Source of the DNA: Peribolospora baueri
Lineage: Eukaryota; Basidiomycota; Peribolosporomycetes; Peribolosporales; Peribolosporaceae
NCBI GenBank assembly: GCA_029717555.1
Contig: JAMDHS010000008.1
Span: 1-64,000, forward strand
Length of the DNA stretch: 64,000 nt
Reading direction: 5' to 3'
Numbering within the stretch: position 1 is the stretch's first letter; each line of letters opens with the position of its first letter. The notes below the pieces were generated by a model. That model saw nothing but the letters and a program-made list of their open reading frames with translations. It was not told where the DNA came from and ran no database searches. This document shows positions 1-11,893 of the stretch, piece by piece. The position numbers were made by a program, and so were the translations under genes.

Positions 1-7
1 AAAAAAG

Positions 8-42
<35 letters not shown>
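1..42. repeat. Poly-A tract at window edge
   Basis: A 42-nt run of A with one G at position 7. It lies about 355 bases beyond the stop of the CFEM gene, whose coding strand is the minus strand, so on that strand it reads as poly-T. A second long poly-A tract at 15980-16016 marks a suspected misjoin, so this edge may also be an assembly boundary. Confidence 0.9.
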
Positions 43-44
<2 letters not shown>

Positions 45-397
45 AGGGACTGCGAGGACGGGTGACGTGTGCGCGATGAAACCAGGGTGGAAATGAGAAG
101 TACTACTACTACTATGGGGGTGTTGGGACCGGGAACACGAACGAGAAGAGGAGAAAGGCATGCGCCGGTGTCGTGTCATGAACCTGATGGAGAGAGCGGG
201 CTGAGAAGTGGCGACGATGAAGGTGATGCGAGACGGAATTGGAACCGTGTATGAAGATGAGGTCTAGTACGGTCTACTTCTATGATAGTCAGGACGAAGC
301 GAACGGAGGCCAAAGCGAGCGAACATCGACAACGAGAGGAGAAACAGAAGACGAAGGAAATGAGTGGCTTGCTGCCGGTATGGCACGGGACGGCGAC
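43..397. other. 3' flank of the CFEM gene
   Basis: About 355 bases between the poly-A tract and the stop codon of the CFEM gene. It holds a short (TAC)n run near 100-113. No gene is recognised here. Confidence 0.5.
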
Positions 398-1355
398 TCA
401 AAGCGCGAGCATTGCGCCGCCGACGAGACTCGCAAGCGCGAGCGCCCCCGCCATGACGAGAGACCGGGCGCTTGCCGGGAGGGAGTTGGCCGCGCTGTTT
501 CGCTGTCCGCTGCTCTCAGTGCCCGTAACGCCACTCTTGTCTTCCTGCGTCGAGGCTGAACCAGGGGAAGCCGGGATGAGCGTGGCGGAGGAGCCGACAG
601 GCTCGAACGAGGACGAGAAAGGGTACGGTGACGGGATCGGACCGCGCGAGGACGCGTCTGGGTGGGAGGCAGGTTCAGTCGAAGGAGCCCCGGTGGGGGC
701 GAGGATGGTGACGGAGAACGAGGGCGCAACGCTCGGCGAGATCGTGCCATCCACGCCACCCGCGGTGACGCCGGCCTGTTGAGCCGAGACGGGCGTAGCG
801 GTAGCGGTGGGTGTCGTCCCAAAAATGGACGTGGAGAGGGAGGGTGAGATGGGTGCGAGCGTAGCGCCGTGGGACGAGCAGTAGGATCGGGCCCAGTCGA
901 GGACTGAGGAGGGGGACACTGTGTTTGGCGTGCAAGGGAAATTTTTTTTTAAAAAAAAAGGTGAGCAAAGTTGCAGGTCATGATTGGATCTGCGTCTGGT
1001 GCAAGCCGACACTCACCATTCTGTCCCCTGCAAGCCGTAGCGCCACATTCGCTGACCAGGTCGACGTACACGCTCAGGCCACAGAGACACTTTACGTCTG
1101 TTGGGTCACATTGGCCGCGGACGTCGTCCGGGATGCCGGTGATGCAAGTCTGCATGCAAGCTGGGAAGCGATGACAACGGCGGTCAGCGAGGCTAACGGA
1201 AGACCGGCGTAAGGAGTGGACCACTGACTAGCCGCGGAAGACACGTCCAGGCGCCGGGAAAGGGGTCTTGCCACGACGGCCGCCGGCTTGGGCAACAGCA
1301 CGAGGGTGGCGCAGGCGAAGAAGAGCGAGTATGAAGCGGCGAGGGATGCACGCAT
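398..1355 (-). CDS. CFEM-domain GPI-anchored secreted protein
   Basis: Three exons (1355-1229, 1160-1017, 918-398) give 263 aa. Residues 1-30 form a signal peptide with a hydrophobic LFFACATLVLL core. Exon 2 carries a CFEM domain with the typical cysteine pattern C-x3-C, C-x6-C-x-C, C-x4-C, and the eighth Cys sits in WARSYC just after the second splice. A long Ser/Thr/Pro-rich stalk follows, and the last 20 residues are hydrophobic, as in a GPI-attachment signal. CFEM proteins sit in the fungal wall or plasma membrane; some bind haem or act in host interaction. Which role applies here cannot be told. The second splice joins in phase (G + TG). The first donor is less certain: GTCAGT at 1228 is preferred, and another in-phase donor lies 25 bases downstream. 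Confidence 0.82.
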
Positions 1356-3250
1356 GTTGTTTTGAGGACCGAAAAGAGATGAAAGAGGAAGTAGTGAGAG
1401 GTTAGGAGGAAAAAGTGAAGAGAACTGGGTGGCAAGGGCACGATGGAACAGTGAGCAGGGACGAGCGACGGCGGCTGACGATTTATATCTTCTCAGCGCT
1501 CATCCACAGCGAGAGCGAGGAGGACATCGGCATAGGGCAGACGTCGATAATGCACATGATAAGACATCGAACGACACCGTTCACGAACTCGTTCATTCGT
1601 GAACGGACCGGCGACCGCGTTGCCGGCTGTGCGAACATCGTGGTCTAGGAAAATGAAGAGGTGTGAGAGGCGTTTGTGGCTCCATGATCCCGACGAAAGA
1701 CGGGCGTCGGAGTGGACTGTCGGCATGTAGATGTACCGGGCCTTTGATTCGGCATGAGGAGCACCTCTGCGGGCGTTGCCGGCAAGGTCGAGCGGAAGGA
1801 AAGTGGCTGATAAGTGGGTGGTGAGCGAAGGAGTGCGTAGACGTGCATGGCACAAACGCATCGAGGTATGGAAATGGCGTCGGATGACAGAATCCGGCCG
1901 TTCGGAGTGCAAATCCGGGCGGCAGGCTATGTAGAGGACCGGCCTGGATGGGAGGGAAAAGGCCGGAGGGGAGGGGGCAAAGGCGAGGATGGAGGCGAGA
2001 TAGAAAGCGAGATGGAAAGCGAGGGCGCGTATCGATGATGTGCGGCGCGGCTCGACGACGAGGTGGTCGCGCGATCAACGTCGACGGTCAAGACGCGACG
2101 ATCAAGGGAACCAACTAAGGACATATTTGTTCTAAGGCAGCAGACGCCGAAATGCTTGTCAACGTCGTTCGCGGGCCACATGCAAGACCTTTGCGTGTGC
2201 AAGACGGCGGCGATCGAGGTGCGCACCATCGATATAGACAGACAGACAAGACGCCCGGTCTCTCAACGAGCGACGACATATCACATGGGTCCCTGTGCTT
2301 CGGGACGAGGGCTTGCTCAAGAGTGCGATACGCGGAACGTGCGCCTCATTTAAGCGAGCGCCAGCGCCGGCCTCGACGCCAGCCGGGCGTGTTTGGTCGT
2401 CGTCGGTCGACGGTGGAGCCGGGACTGGTCGGGTTTATCTGCCATCAATGATCGACAAGCGGGCCGGCGGCAGCGACTTGCTCGTGAAAGCGACCGCGGC
2501 AGGAGGAAGAATCCCTTTCATCGCGGCCTCGCGCCCTGGCCTACTTGCTTCAAGGGCCAACTCCCCTGTTTTCGCCGTGCCTGCCCTAAGCCAAGTGGAT
2601 GGCGCGCAGATCATCACCGCCGATGCCGTCGTGTCCGGCCGTGCTCTGTACCTTGTTCCCTCTTTCTGCCTTTCTCCTCTGCTTTCGTCGTCCACGCTCA
2701 GTATGACGAGCCGTGCCAGCGTACTTCGTCTCTCATTTTCCCTTTGGAGCAGGGCTCATGGAACCAGACGCTGGTCGGGGTCCTGCTGCCATCCACGAGG
2801 TCCTGGTAGCGAACGTGTTGCTCCCGCTTCGGGATGAATGTCCATTCCCACTGCACATGTGAAGCATTCTCACGGCAAGCGCAAGCAAGGCGAGAAGCAG
2901 CATTCACCAGGTCCGGGTCAGGGACATTTCTCGGCCGCTCTGGTTTTCACAATCCATCCAGGGATACGCCATTCTCGTCCTTCCGTGTTATGACAGGAGC
3001 CTCTCTTGTTTCGCCTGTCCCCAAACTTCCTTTGTCATCCTCCGCCGGACGAGAACGCGAAATCCTGACGGTCTAGGGTGTCGATGGAATTCTAACCAAC
3101 GTGGGATGCTAATAACGTATCTTGCTTCATCCACGTGCGTTGAGCGCGGACGAGCATCCGTGCAAGCGAAAGATCGATACCAGCAACGTTTTGCCCTCGC
3201 CATCGAATCTATTCGCAACGCCGCCACAGCTCCCCGCCCGATGACCGAGG
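1356..3250. other. Intergenic region, no gene recognised
   Basis: About 1.9 kb between the start of the CFEM gene and the end of the METTL26-like gene. The first part should hold the CFEM promoter. Open frames exist on both strands (for example 2295-2837 and 2834-3076 on +, 2698-2907 on -), but none shows a family motif or a convincing splice structure. A short or fast-evolving gene around 2.4-3.1 kb cannot be excluded. Confidence 0.4.
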
Positions 3251-4358
3251 TTACGACGCCTTGACTCGAAACAGGAGCCACAGGTTGCCCATCGGCATGT
3301 TTTTCTTCCGCTCCAGCTCGAAGCCGTGCTCGCGAGCCATCGAAGCCACCCATTCAACATCGCGGAGACCGAAGCGCGAGTCTCGAGAGCGAAGGTCGGC
3401 ATCAAACTAGTAGGTGGTCAGACGGGGAGGGGTAAGAGAAAGAGTGAGGCGAGTTCGTAAATCGTAAAGACCGGCTAGGTGAGAGACTGTCCGCTCATCT
3501 ACGTCGCCTCTGTCAGTCCCACCACGACCGGTACCCAAATGTTAAGGCCACTCACCGCTCGGTTGCCTTCGCTAGTAAACCGGCCGTTCTCATTGAACGC
3601 CCCATACACTGCGATCCATCCTCTCCGGGGGTCCAGCAGCGCAGGACTAGACTTTCTACCCGCCGTCGCCGTAGGAGAAAGATGGGCGAAGACGGAATCG
3701 GTGACCTCTACCGGCGCAACGTGGAAGAGATTGTTGATCACCACACCATCGTACCCGTACGATTCTGCCGCGTTCACTGCTCTCTCCCCTCTTTCGTCGC
3801 CAATTTTAGCTCCTTCCACCTCTTCCTCCAACGCCTCAGTTAACGCCTCCCAGTCTCGCTCCTCCAACGCGTCCAACACCCTCGCCTTCCGGATATTGTG
3901 CGCCGCCTTTCCCTTTGCCAGAATCTCCTCGTCGATCTCTGTCACCAGCCGCTTGTCCGCTTCCGTGGGTTGGAATATGACCTCTGGATGGGCGGCGGCG
4001 ATGTGTAGGATCTGGACGCCGAAGCCGGAGGCGAGCTCAAGGATCCGTTGGGGTCGCCTTTTCGCAGGTTCGAAAGACGACGGCAGGGAGGTTGAGGTGG
4101 GATCAGAGGCGAGAAGCGGTTCGAGAGCGGCAAGGATGGCGATCTTGTTCCTATCAGCCGAGCCTGAAAAATAAAAGAGGAAGACGAGAGACCGAGTTCA
4201 GCTTCCATCTCTTCTCCTCTCTCTCTCCCTTCTCTTCCTTCAACGCTCTTGTCTCTCCACATGCAATCTCTTGTATCCTCACCTTCGGTGGACCAGCTCA
4301 ACCTGTATTTCGCGTCCTCCTCCCCAGAGCCCGGGTTGGGCATAAGGGCGCCGCCCAT
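3251..4358 (-). CDS. METTL26: DUF938 / METTL26-like methyltransferase
   Basis: Three exons (4358-4283, 4163-3556, 3406-3251) give 279 aa. The family start SADRNK (usual form SPAAERNK) follows the first splice. The SAM-binding motif I region reads ILELASGFGVQ, followed by HIAAAHPEVIFQPTEAD. Further on come GVVINNLFHVAP, GAFNENGRFTSEGN and the C-terminal RDSRFGLRDVEWV and NLWLLFRV blocks typical of DUF938. The family is predicted to be SAM-dependent; substrates are not established. An acidic insert (about 40 residues, LTEALEEEVEGAK) separates the first half of the fold from the second and is longer than in bacterial members. The start is the only ATG ahead of the first donor; a TTG one codon upstream was ignored. 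It is divergent from the gene at 5007. Confidence 0.85.
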
Positions 4359-5006
4359 CAACCACTATCTTCCAATCTATCCTGGCGTACGTCGTCCTGA
4401 TGGGATTGGATCACCCCGGGCGTCTGAACCACTTGGGACGTTTGGACACCGAGGATGCGTTTCTTGCCCTCAAATCCCCCAGAAGGTGTCACCCAGTACT
4501 TAACCCGCAGCACGGAACAGCGGCTGTCGGTCGGCTTACGGCCGATAGCCGCAGCCTACCGCAGCACTTACCTCAGGTACCTCAGGACTTGCTTCATCAG
4601 TTTTCCCGCGAGCCATCATCTTGCAGCAGAGCAACATGCGCAAAATCGCAAAGACCTGACCCTCACGGACTTCTGGTTTCGAATCTCTGTTGGCACTTTA
4701 TCCGTTTCATATCTGATTACTGGGCTGCTTTCCAACACAGTCAGTCATTGAGTGATGCTCTCCTTGTGCGAGGAGTGCACGGGCCTCGTCGAAGCGCGGC
4801 GGAGGAAAGTCGGCATGAAGCGGGAGTCAGCTTCGACCGCAGCAAATGTCTGCGGCTCCTTTCTTGGCTGATCGGGACATATATCGACTTCTGCTGGAAG
4901 GGCCGAACTTGGACTCTTCACTCACACTCCACGGCGAAAAGGGGGAAGCAACTTGCAACTCCTCTAGGAAGGACCTTCGCCGCATTTTCATTCTGCCCCC
5001 AGTCCG
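4359..5006. promoter_or_regulatory. Divergent promoter region
   Basis: About 650 bases between two genes transcribed away from each other (METTL26-like on -, orphan membrane protein on +). It should hold both promoters. No TATA box or repeat stands out. Confidence 0.35.
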
Positions 5007-6635
5007 ATGCCGAGGCGCATGGTTAAAACGTGTGCTTCTGGCGGCGGCGAAGGCCAAGTCGATCGACCCGCGCCAGGAGAGGGGAAAACGACGAGGACGC
5101 CACCAGAGGCCGACCAATTAGAGAAGCAGGCGCCAGTTTCTGGCGACGACAGAGGGTGCATCGTAGAGAGGCCAGTCAGGACTGAGCCTCCACCGCCGCC
5201 CCCGCCACGTTCAAGACCTAAGACCCGTTCTTCGTCCTTGCCAAAGGCGGCTCAGCCGAAGCCTTCGGCGAGCTCAACGCCGGTGGCGTCCCCGCCGCCG
5301 ACGCCACCGAAGGGGACCTTGACGACTCACAAGGCCTTCGCACTGAGGCGCTCTGCCTCCTCCACCCAAGTCTCCCTCATATCCATCTTTCTAGCGACAC
5401 TTCGTGTTCCCATTTTGGCTCTACGCTCATTTATCTATTTCCTCTCTGCTCTCGGCCTGCCCGCTTTCTTCGCCAACGTCCTCTCGCTCGTTTTGCTCTC
5501 TTTCGCTTCGGCTTACATCGTCTACTACGTCGCGTGCGCGGCTTGGTCTGGCGTCATCCTCACTGCCTCAGTGCCTTTCGCGGTGGCCCGCACAGGTCTC
5601 AAAGCTGGCGTAAGCCACGCTGTAGGACTGGGTTCCGCGGCTGCTACTCTGCCCTGTCGGCTCCTGCCCATCTGGCCATGTCCCACACCGGCGAACTGGA
5701 GCGGCGTGTGGTCTCTTTCCGGCCTGTCTTGGACGTCCTCGGAATCATCAAAGCGCCCAGGCCTTAGTCCGCTGGACCTCCATGCGGCCGCGTACGCGAC
5801 GCACCGCGAGCTCGGTCACACGTCCTCTGTCGTGCGCACCGTCACTGCTCTGTCTTCCGGTCCGGGGGACCTAATCACAGACGCGTCTAGCCTCGAGTCC
5901 CTGGCGGCAGCGGTCAGGTACTTAAGCACCAATTTTGACGACCCAGCCGCGGTATCGAACAGCTTGGACGACCTGGGCGCATCGACGCGCACGCTCGGGA
6001 AGTCGCTTATCCGGCTGGTCGTGGCATCCAAGAACACCATGAGAGAGCAGGTGAGGCTGTACGACCAACTGCGGCTCAGGTTCGAAAGGGCGCGAGAAAA
6101 GAAGAGCTATACCGAGGAAGACGTTTTGAAGTACCGCGACTTCGTTTCCGAAGAGGTTCTTCGCGATCTCAAGCAGCTGCAAGCCGGTGCTAGCATGGCG
6201 TATAGCCTCGCATCAGACGTGGAGGACCGAGCTCGGAAGTTGAAGAACACGGCCACGCGCCAGTTGCGCCTCTCTCAAGATGCGATCGACAACCCACCAC
6301 CGCTGCAACTTCCCGATGGATCATCTGCCTTGGCGCCCTCCACCTTCCTCTCTTGGCTCCCCTCCTCCCTCTCCATACATGCTGCCGTCTCTCGCAGCCA
6401 GCGGAAAAGGCTCATTGCAGACCTCGAACTGGCCTCCGCGGTGCTCGACCGCGCGAAGCGAGCGGCGGACGACATCGGACTGCTCAGTGTGGGTCTGGAC
6501 GGGTACATTGAGGCGCTGGCGCAGGCTAGCAAAGAGCATGTGCAGGTGTTGCATTCCGGGTTGAAGGTGGAGGACCTGTTGGATATCATGGAGGAGTCGC
6601 TCTCTGAGACGAGGGAAGTCATGCGGTCTTGGTGA
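5007..6635 (+). CDS. Orphan membrane protein with coiled-coil tail
   Basis: A single 542-aa open frame starting at ATG 5007; another ATG lies four codons in. Residues 1-110 are basic and Pro-rich with a run of seven prolines (about 60-66). Residues 120-205 hold two or three hydrophobic segments around VPILALRSFIYFLSALGLPA, FANVLSLVLLSFASAYIVYY and WSGVILTASVPFAVA. The C-terminal 300 residues are charged and mostly helical, with MREQVRLYDQLRLRFERARE likely coiled coil. I do not recognise the family. The layout (disordered N-terminus, membrane anchor, soluble helical domain) would suit an ER or nuclear-envelope protein, but this is inference. The absence of introns is unusual beside its intron-rich neighbours. 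Confidence 0.75.
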   Translation: MPRRMVKTCASGGGEGQVDRPAPGEGKTTRTPPEADQLEKQAPVSGDDRGCIVERPVRTEPPPPPPPRSRPKTRSSSLPKAAQPKPSASSTPVASPPPTPPKGTLTTHKAFALRRSASSTQVSLISIFLATLRVPILALRSFIYFLSALGLPAFFANVLSLVLLSFASAYIVYYVACAAWSGVILTASVPFAVARTGLKAGVSHAVGLGSAAATLPCRLLPIWPCPTPANWSGVWSLSGLSWTSSESSKRPGLSPLDLHAAAYATHRELGHTSSVVRTVTALSSGPGDLITDASSLESLAAAVRYLSTNFDDPAAVSNSLDDLGASTRTLGKSLIRLVVASKNTMREQVRLYDQLRLRFERAREKKSYTEEDVLKYRDFVSEEVLRDLKQLQAGASMAYSLASDVEDRARKLKNTATRQLRLSQDAIDNPPPLQLPDGSSALAPSTFLSWLPSSLSIHAAVSRSQRKRLIADLELASAVLDRAKRAADDIGLLSVGLDGYIEALAQASKEHVQVLHSGLKVEDLLDIMEESLSETREVMRSW

Positions 6636-7549
6636 TCGGTACTGTCCGTCTCTATCGCCTTTGTCCCTCGCGTGTCTGTCACGCTGTCTCGTCGACGTGG
6701 CCACGAACCGTGTCGTCGAAGTCCTACCCGATCCAAAGACGCTGCGCAGCAAGATGCTCGCGGCGTGCGACATGCCTGGTGGGTTTCTCTCGCGTCTTCC
6801 TCGTCCTATCCAAGAGAACGCGGTAAAAGCAAAAGCCATACAAATTATGAAGGTTTCTTTTTCAGCTACGACACTGGCGAAAATTGTCCATCTCGTCCTA
6901 CTCACCTCAGGCTCGCTTTGTGTGAATCCTAGAAACGTATGGATTCAGACAGGGTCTGATCAACCAGCGGCCGATTGACTAGTGCGATCACCTCACCTTC
7001 CTCCTGGCAGTAAAGGAGTAAGTGTGCTGAGCTAGGGCCCCATACCCTGGGACTACCCCAGGCCTTTCGCTTACCGTTTAAATGAATTAGCTCTATCGTG
7101 GTGACTACTTTGGCGTGTCCACTGGCTTGTGCTGGGAACATGTAACTGTTACCTGCACGACTTGCCGTCTTGCCGTCTCATCTGATTTTTGGTGCGAGCG
7201 TGGCCGATCTGTCAAGCATCTCGTCTTGAATATACATCATTGCGCAAACTCTTCTCCTCTTCTCTGGCCAGGAAAGGGGTTACCTATTCGAAGAAAGAGT
7301 GGTTCTCATATGCGACGCATGGAGGGGAAGGACAGAGGTTCAGACAAGCCCGAAGAGAAGAAGACCCATCAAAGGGTGATCGACGGATTTGCCTCCGTCC
7401 GCGAAGATCTGATCAGATCAGTACGATCTACGAAGACGAGCTCCTGACAGCGTTGCCGAAAAGACGGTCGTCCCCGTCTCGCCAACTACCCTGCACCGCT
7501 CCCATCCACCATCTCTCCATCTCGCGACGCAAGCCAAGCACGATCGAAA
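6636..7549. other. Intergenic region upstream of ribokinase
   Basis: About 910 bases. It holds the 3' flank of the 542-aa gene and the ribokinase promoter. I see no motif, RNA gene or repeat to name. Confidence 0.4.
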
Positions 7550-9011
7550 ATGGCCACGCCGCTCTGCCTCGTGCGAGGCAGCATCAATGTCGACGAGTTT
7601 TTTCACGGTCAGTCCCGGCGAGCTTTTGAGCTGCTGACATGCGAACACCGCTTCTCCCTTGATCTCGGCTCGCTGCTGACTTGTCCGCACCGCCGCTCCC
7701 AGTTCCTCACATTGTCCGGCCAGGGGAGACCATTTCTTCCACGTATTTTGAGCGCCGTCCAGGAGGCAAGGGCGCCAACCAGGTGAAGTGGAATTGCTCG
7801 CGCTCAAGCTCTGTAAGGGTTGGCCGCTTACCAGACCACCCTCGTCGTGTACCTAATGCCTGACTTGTGACAGGCCGTCTCTGTTGCTCGCGGAGGTGGA
7901 AAGGCGGCCATGGCGGGCGCGCTGGGCAAGGACGGTGTGTGGGTACGGGACAAGCTGGCGGACTCGGGCGTGGACACGTCGTCGCTCAAGATAGAAGAGG
8001 AAGTGAGTGGATGATTGTCGTCGATATGCGCTGGTTTGGAAACACACCGACTAAACATGCCACGACCGTGTTTGGATCATCCTCTCCGTATCTCTCACAG
8101 CTCCCCTCCGGCAGGGCGACGATCCAGCTCTCAGCGGAAGGCGAGAACTCGATCGTCCTTGTCGCGGGCGCCAATTATACCACCACTCTCTCCTCCCCAC
8201 CGTCTGTCTTCTCCTCTGCCTGCTCGAAGCCGACGCATCTCCTCTTGCAGAACGAGATTCCCCTCTCAGACACGCGCGCTTTCCTTGAATTCGCCGCCGC
8301 CAAGGGTTCGTCGTGCCTCAGCATCATGAATCCAGCTCCCATGCTGCGCCCGGAGCAGATCAAAGAGTTCCCGTGGGAGAAGCTGGACGTGCTAATTGTC
8401 AATGAAGGCGAGGCGGATGATCTTTTGAACGGGCTCAACGCCCCTCATCCTCCGCCGTCCTCCTCCTCTGCCGCAGACGAGGCAGACATTCGCCTGGAGA
8501 GGTTCGACCTCTTAGGAGACAAGTTCGGCAAGACGCGCGCTCTCATCATCACCCTCGGAAAGGAGGGCGTGGTCGCGCGGATGCGGTGCACCGGTGAGGA
8601 GGAGGGAGCGGAGGGGGCGACGAAGCGCTTCCGGCTGCCGGCTGCCAAGGGGGTCAAGGTGAAAGATACGGTGGGTCCCCGTTTGCGTCTTCGTCCGTCA
8701 CATTCAGCTGTGGCCAATGTAAGTATGGACTCTCGTAGCATGGCAGATCTGATCGTCTCCACTTCCGCCGCTTTTCCTTCCTTCGTTCGCAGACCGGCGC
8801 CGGAGACTGCTTCACCGGCTATTTCGTAGCCCAACTGATGCTGCTCACGCCCAACCCTTCCTCGCTCCCGACGCCAAAGCAGGCGAGGCAAGCGCTCCGC
8901 ATGAGCACGCTCGCAGCGGGGATCTGCGTGGCGAGACAGGGCGCGATGGAGAGCGTTCCGACGCTGGAAGAGGTGGGGCGGCGGCTGGCGGCGGAGCAGA
9001 TGGACATATGA
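7550..9011 (+). CDS. RBK1: Ribokinase (PfkB family)
   Basis: Five exons (7550-7607, 7703-7782, 7874-8002, 8101-8670, 8793-9011) give 351 aa. It phosphorylates D-ribose to ribose-5-phosphate in the cytosol. The N-terminal GSINVD motif is followed by the glycine-rich RRPGGKGANQ signature completed across intron 2 (AVSVARGG). The C-terminal signature DTTGAGDCFTGYF, with the catalytic Asp, is restored only when intron 4 is removed, which supports that splice. ITLGKEGV precedes it. A low-complexity loop (PHPPPSSSSAADEAD) is inserted between the substrate domain and the ATP domain. The length fits the family (about 300-350 aa). It converges on the gene ending at 10038. Confidence 0.93.
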
Positions 9012-10037
9012 GCTCGTAAACAGGCTGAGCTGGAGGACGGCGTTGGCCATTATCGTACGTGTGCATTCGCAAGGCCCAACATGGATATCTAGTCGAGCAC
9101 ACTACTTTTTTTCGTATATCCAACGAGCCTGAAACGATTACCGACGACGTGTGAGCGACAATGAAGCTCGAGCACATTCCATTAACAGCCGGTCGCCCCT
9201 GTGTCACGAACTAGTTCCGGAGTAACTGTCCGTTTCTAGTCGGACTGAGTTGTAGACTTGGCCTTGGAAAGCGCTGGCTACGATCGATGGTCCGCGTCTA
9301 CAACATATCACAGAGGTCGGAACGGGCGTAGGTCAGAATTCGAAGGGAGGCACCTGAGGGCCGGTCGCCCGAGGAGATGGGAGAAAAAGAGATGGAAAAG
9401 CCCCCAACTTCCATCGGAGGGAAAAGAAAAAAAGCCACCAAAGTTCTTCCGTGCTCAGGAATCAGCTCGGCTCCGTACTCGGAGGTGGCGGCGCCGCGTC
9501 GGCTCCATTTTCACTTTTTTTTCCTTACAAGCCCGCCACAAACAATGCGACGGCTCCGTAAGACACGGACAGCGGGCGGCTCTCGATCCTTAAAAGAGGT
9601 GGTTCCCAGCCCTTTTTAGGAAGAGACCATGTCAAGACGATGCATGGCAAAGGGAATGAGACGCAAACGCGAAGCCCGGTAATCCCTCCGCTGCGCGACG
9701 GACGGAGCCGGAGCGCAGGCAGCAGGGAGTCCGGAAGTACTCTAAGCCACAACAGCATGGCGAAAGCGCCGACGGTGCGCGAATCGCTCCACACGCGCGC
9801 GCACGCTGTCGAGCGTGAGACAGAGCGAAGAAAAGGGGGAGTGGACGGACGGTGGGGCGGGGGCCCCTATCAAAGCGGAAAAACGTAAAAGTGATGTGCA
9901 AAAAGGAGTCTCCGGGGGGGGGGGAAGAGCGATCCGCCATCGGGGACGGGCGTCGTCCGACGTTCGTTCTCGTGTCGTGTCCTGCTCACCGACATTGCCG
10001 CGACGTTGGCCGGCCGAGCTTTCCCGGTCCTGCTCGC
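9012..10037. other. Convergent 3' intergenic region
   Basis: About 1 kb between the 3' ends of the ribokinase and orphan genes. No supported gene. A G10 run occurs near 9916-9925. Confidence 0.4.
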
Positions 10038-11893
10038 TCAACTGCCGGGGTTTGAGGCGTCTGAGAAGACGGAGGGTAAGGCATTCGGAATAGTCAGCAC
10101 GGATGACCTGGAGGCCCAGGAGCCGTCGCTTGCCAGCAAAGTGCCGGCGACGAAGTGTCGCATGAAAGTGCTCACCGGCGGTCCAGAGCACTTTCTCCAC
10201 TAGTCGCTTCGCAATGTCCACGTCGTGCACCGACCATAACCTGTCCACGTCTCGATCGAAGAGACCGATAACCATGACATGCTGACCGCGAGCGAGACCG
10301 GAGGTGCAGAAGAAAAGAGGAGCGTCGAAGGGGAGACTTCAGCGGGCTTCGTCCCTGACCGTCGTTTTTAGGAAAAGCAAGTATGCTCGATCGTGCCGAC
10401 ACGAGAGACAGACAGACAGATAGACAGGCTGACGGCTCACCTCTCGACCCTTGACCTCGAATTCCATGACGGGCAAGATGAGACCAGACGCGATGACGGT
10501 ATCCCCGGAGCCCGGCTGGGCCGCTTCCTGAAGGCGGGCGAGACAATCGCCGCTGGGAAAGCCGGAAAGCTGGTTTCCGTCCTCTTTCTTTTGGCGCCGG
10601 ATGGCCTGCTTGATGAGCTTTTTGTTCATGCTCGGAAACATGGCCGGATTGCGGTAGTACAAGCCCTTCTTGGCCGTTGCGCAGGCCATGTTGACGCCAA
10701 CGTCGATGAGCGCGATTAGGGTGCCGCCGCCCGGCGGGGGGCAGGTACGAGGGCGTAAGCCGGTGGAAGCGACGAGCTCGACGGACTTGTTGTCGAGTCC
10801 GCTCCCTCCTTGCCGTCGTGCCACTAGGGACGGCGTCTTGGCCACTTGGAGAAGGTAGGCGACGTCGATCTCTAGCTTTTTCTGCACTGCTGCGAGACAC
10901 CGCCTCAGTTGGACGTTGCCGTCTTTGGACGATCCGTCCTTCTGAGAAGACGTGTTACTGGCGCTAAATGTGGAGCTGGATCGTCGAGTGGAGGGGTTGG
11001 GAGAGGGAATGTTGATCGATCGATAGGGATCACAAAAGCTGGTCGGGGAGGGAGGGACTATCCGACCGATAGCGCCTTGTTCGGCGTAGGGGTCGAAGGT
11101 GGAACTGGTCGGCGAACGGAGCGGCGACGGAGCCCAGGACGGGGACCATTGTTGGACGGGAGCGCGGCCGCCTCCCCTCGGGACCTCCGCTTCGTCTCCA
11201 GAACCGGGGTAGATGGCGATGCCGATCATGGAAGCTCGGTGGTCCACTTCTGAATCTATCGAAGAGGCGGCCAAGGAAGGGCACGACAGCTGGGAAGCCG
11301 TGGGATCGACGCCGGCCCAAAAGTCCGACATGTCCGGGCTCATAGGCGGGCTCACAGGCGTGCTCGCCGTTGATCGATCGTCGCCTTGGCCGGTCGCGGA
11401 GGCGCTCGACTCTTTGGCCGCCTTGGCCGCCGAACGGCCTCCTCCAAGCCACGACCGAGCCGACTTCCATTTTGGTCCTCGCGAACCCTCGGGCTGGAGA
11501 ACAGCCTTTTCCGGCCCCGGTGGGCGCTCTATCCTCCTCCGTGGAGCACCATGCGGTCTGACCTCCTCGCGGACGGCAAAGACAACACCACGTGGGCCAT
11601 TGTGAAGGAGAGAGTTGCGCTTGTTCCAACCGTCAAAGGTCTCTCCGGCGCCTGCTTCGCCGACCTCGTCGAGCGGCAGGAAGGAGACCGGAGCCTCGTA
11701 GAGCGGGTCGAGGACGTCTTCCACTCGCCAGGTGGCCTGAAGAGGAGTCGGGCATACGGACGAAAGGCCAGCACGGGGGACGTCAGTCGTGCGCCGCCGG
11801 CCGGGAATATCGCGTCACAGGCGGTGGGAAAAAACCCTCTTCGCTCACCGTGGCCGTGCCTGGCGAGGTGACGATGGCCGCACTGCCCATCAT
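10038..11893 (-). CDS. Orphan protein with GAF-like C-terminal domain
   Basis: Four exons (11893-11849, 11736-10441, 10281-10176, 10060-10038) give 489 aa, with all phases consistent. The N-terminal 230 residues are low-complexity and Ser/Pro-rich with a conserved-looking start (TWRVEDVLDPLYEAPVSF). The C-terminal part, from about QLRRCLAAVQKKLEIDVAYL to the end, alternates predicted strands and helices: FLEID-type helix, VELVASTGL, ASGLILPVMEFEVKG, HVMVIGLFDRD, LWSVHDVDIAKRLVEKV. This order resembles a GAF sensor domain (helix, strands ending in a VLEV/GVL pair, closing helix). That assignment is by layout only; no ligand residues are recognised. The last exon encodes only a few residues (ASNPGS). 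It is divergent from the MFS gene. Confidence 0.62.

Noticed and set aside
2295-3076. Possible gene on + (or -) around 2.3-3.1 kb.
   Set aside because: Tentative splice joins did not keep phase between the better-looking segments, and no family motif appears.
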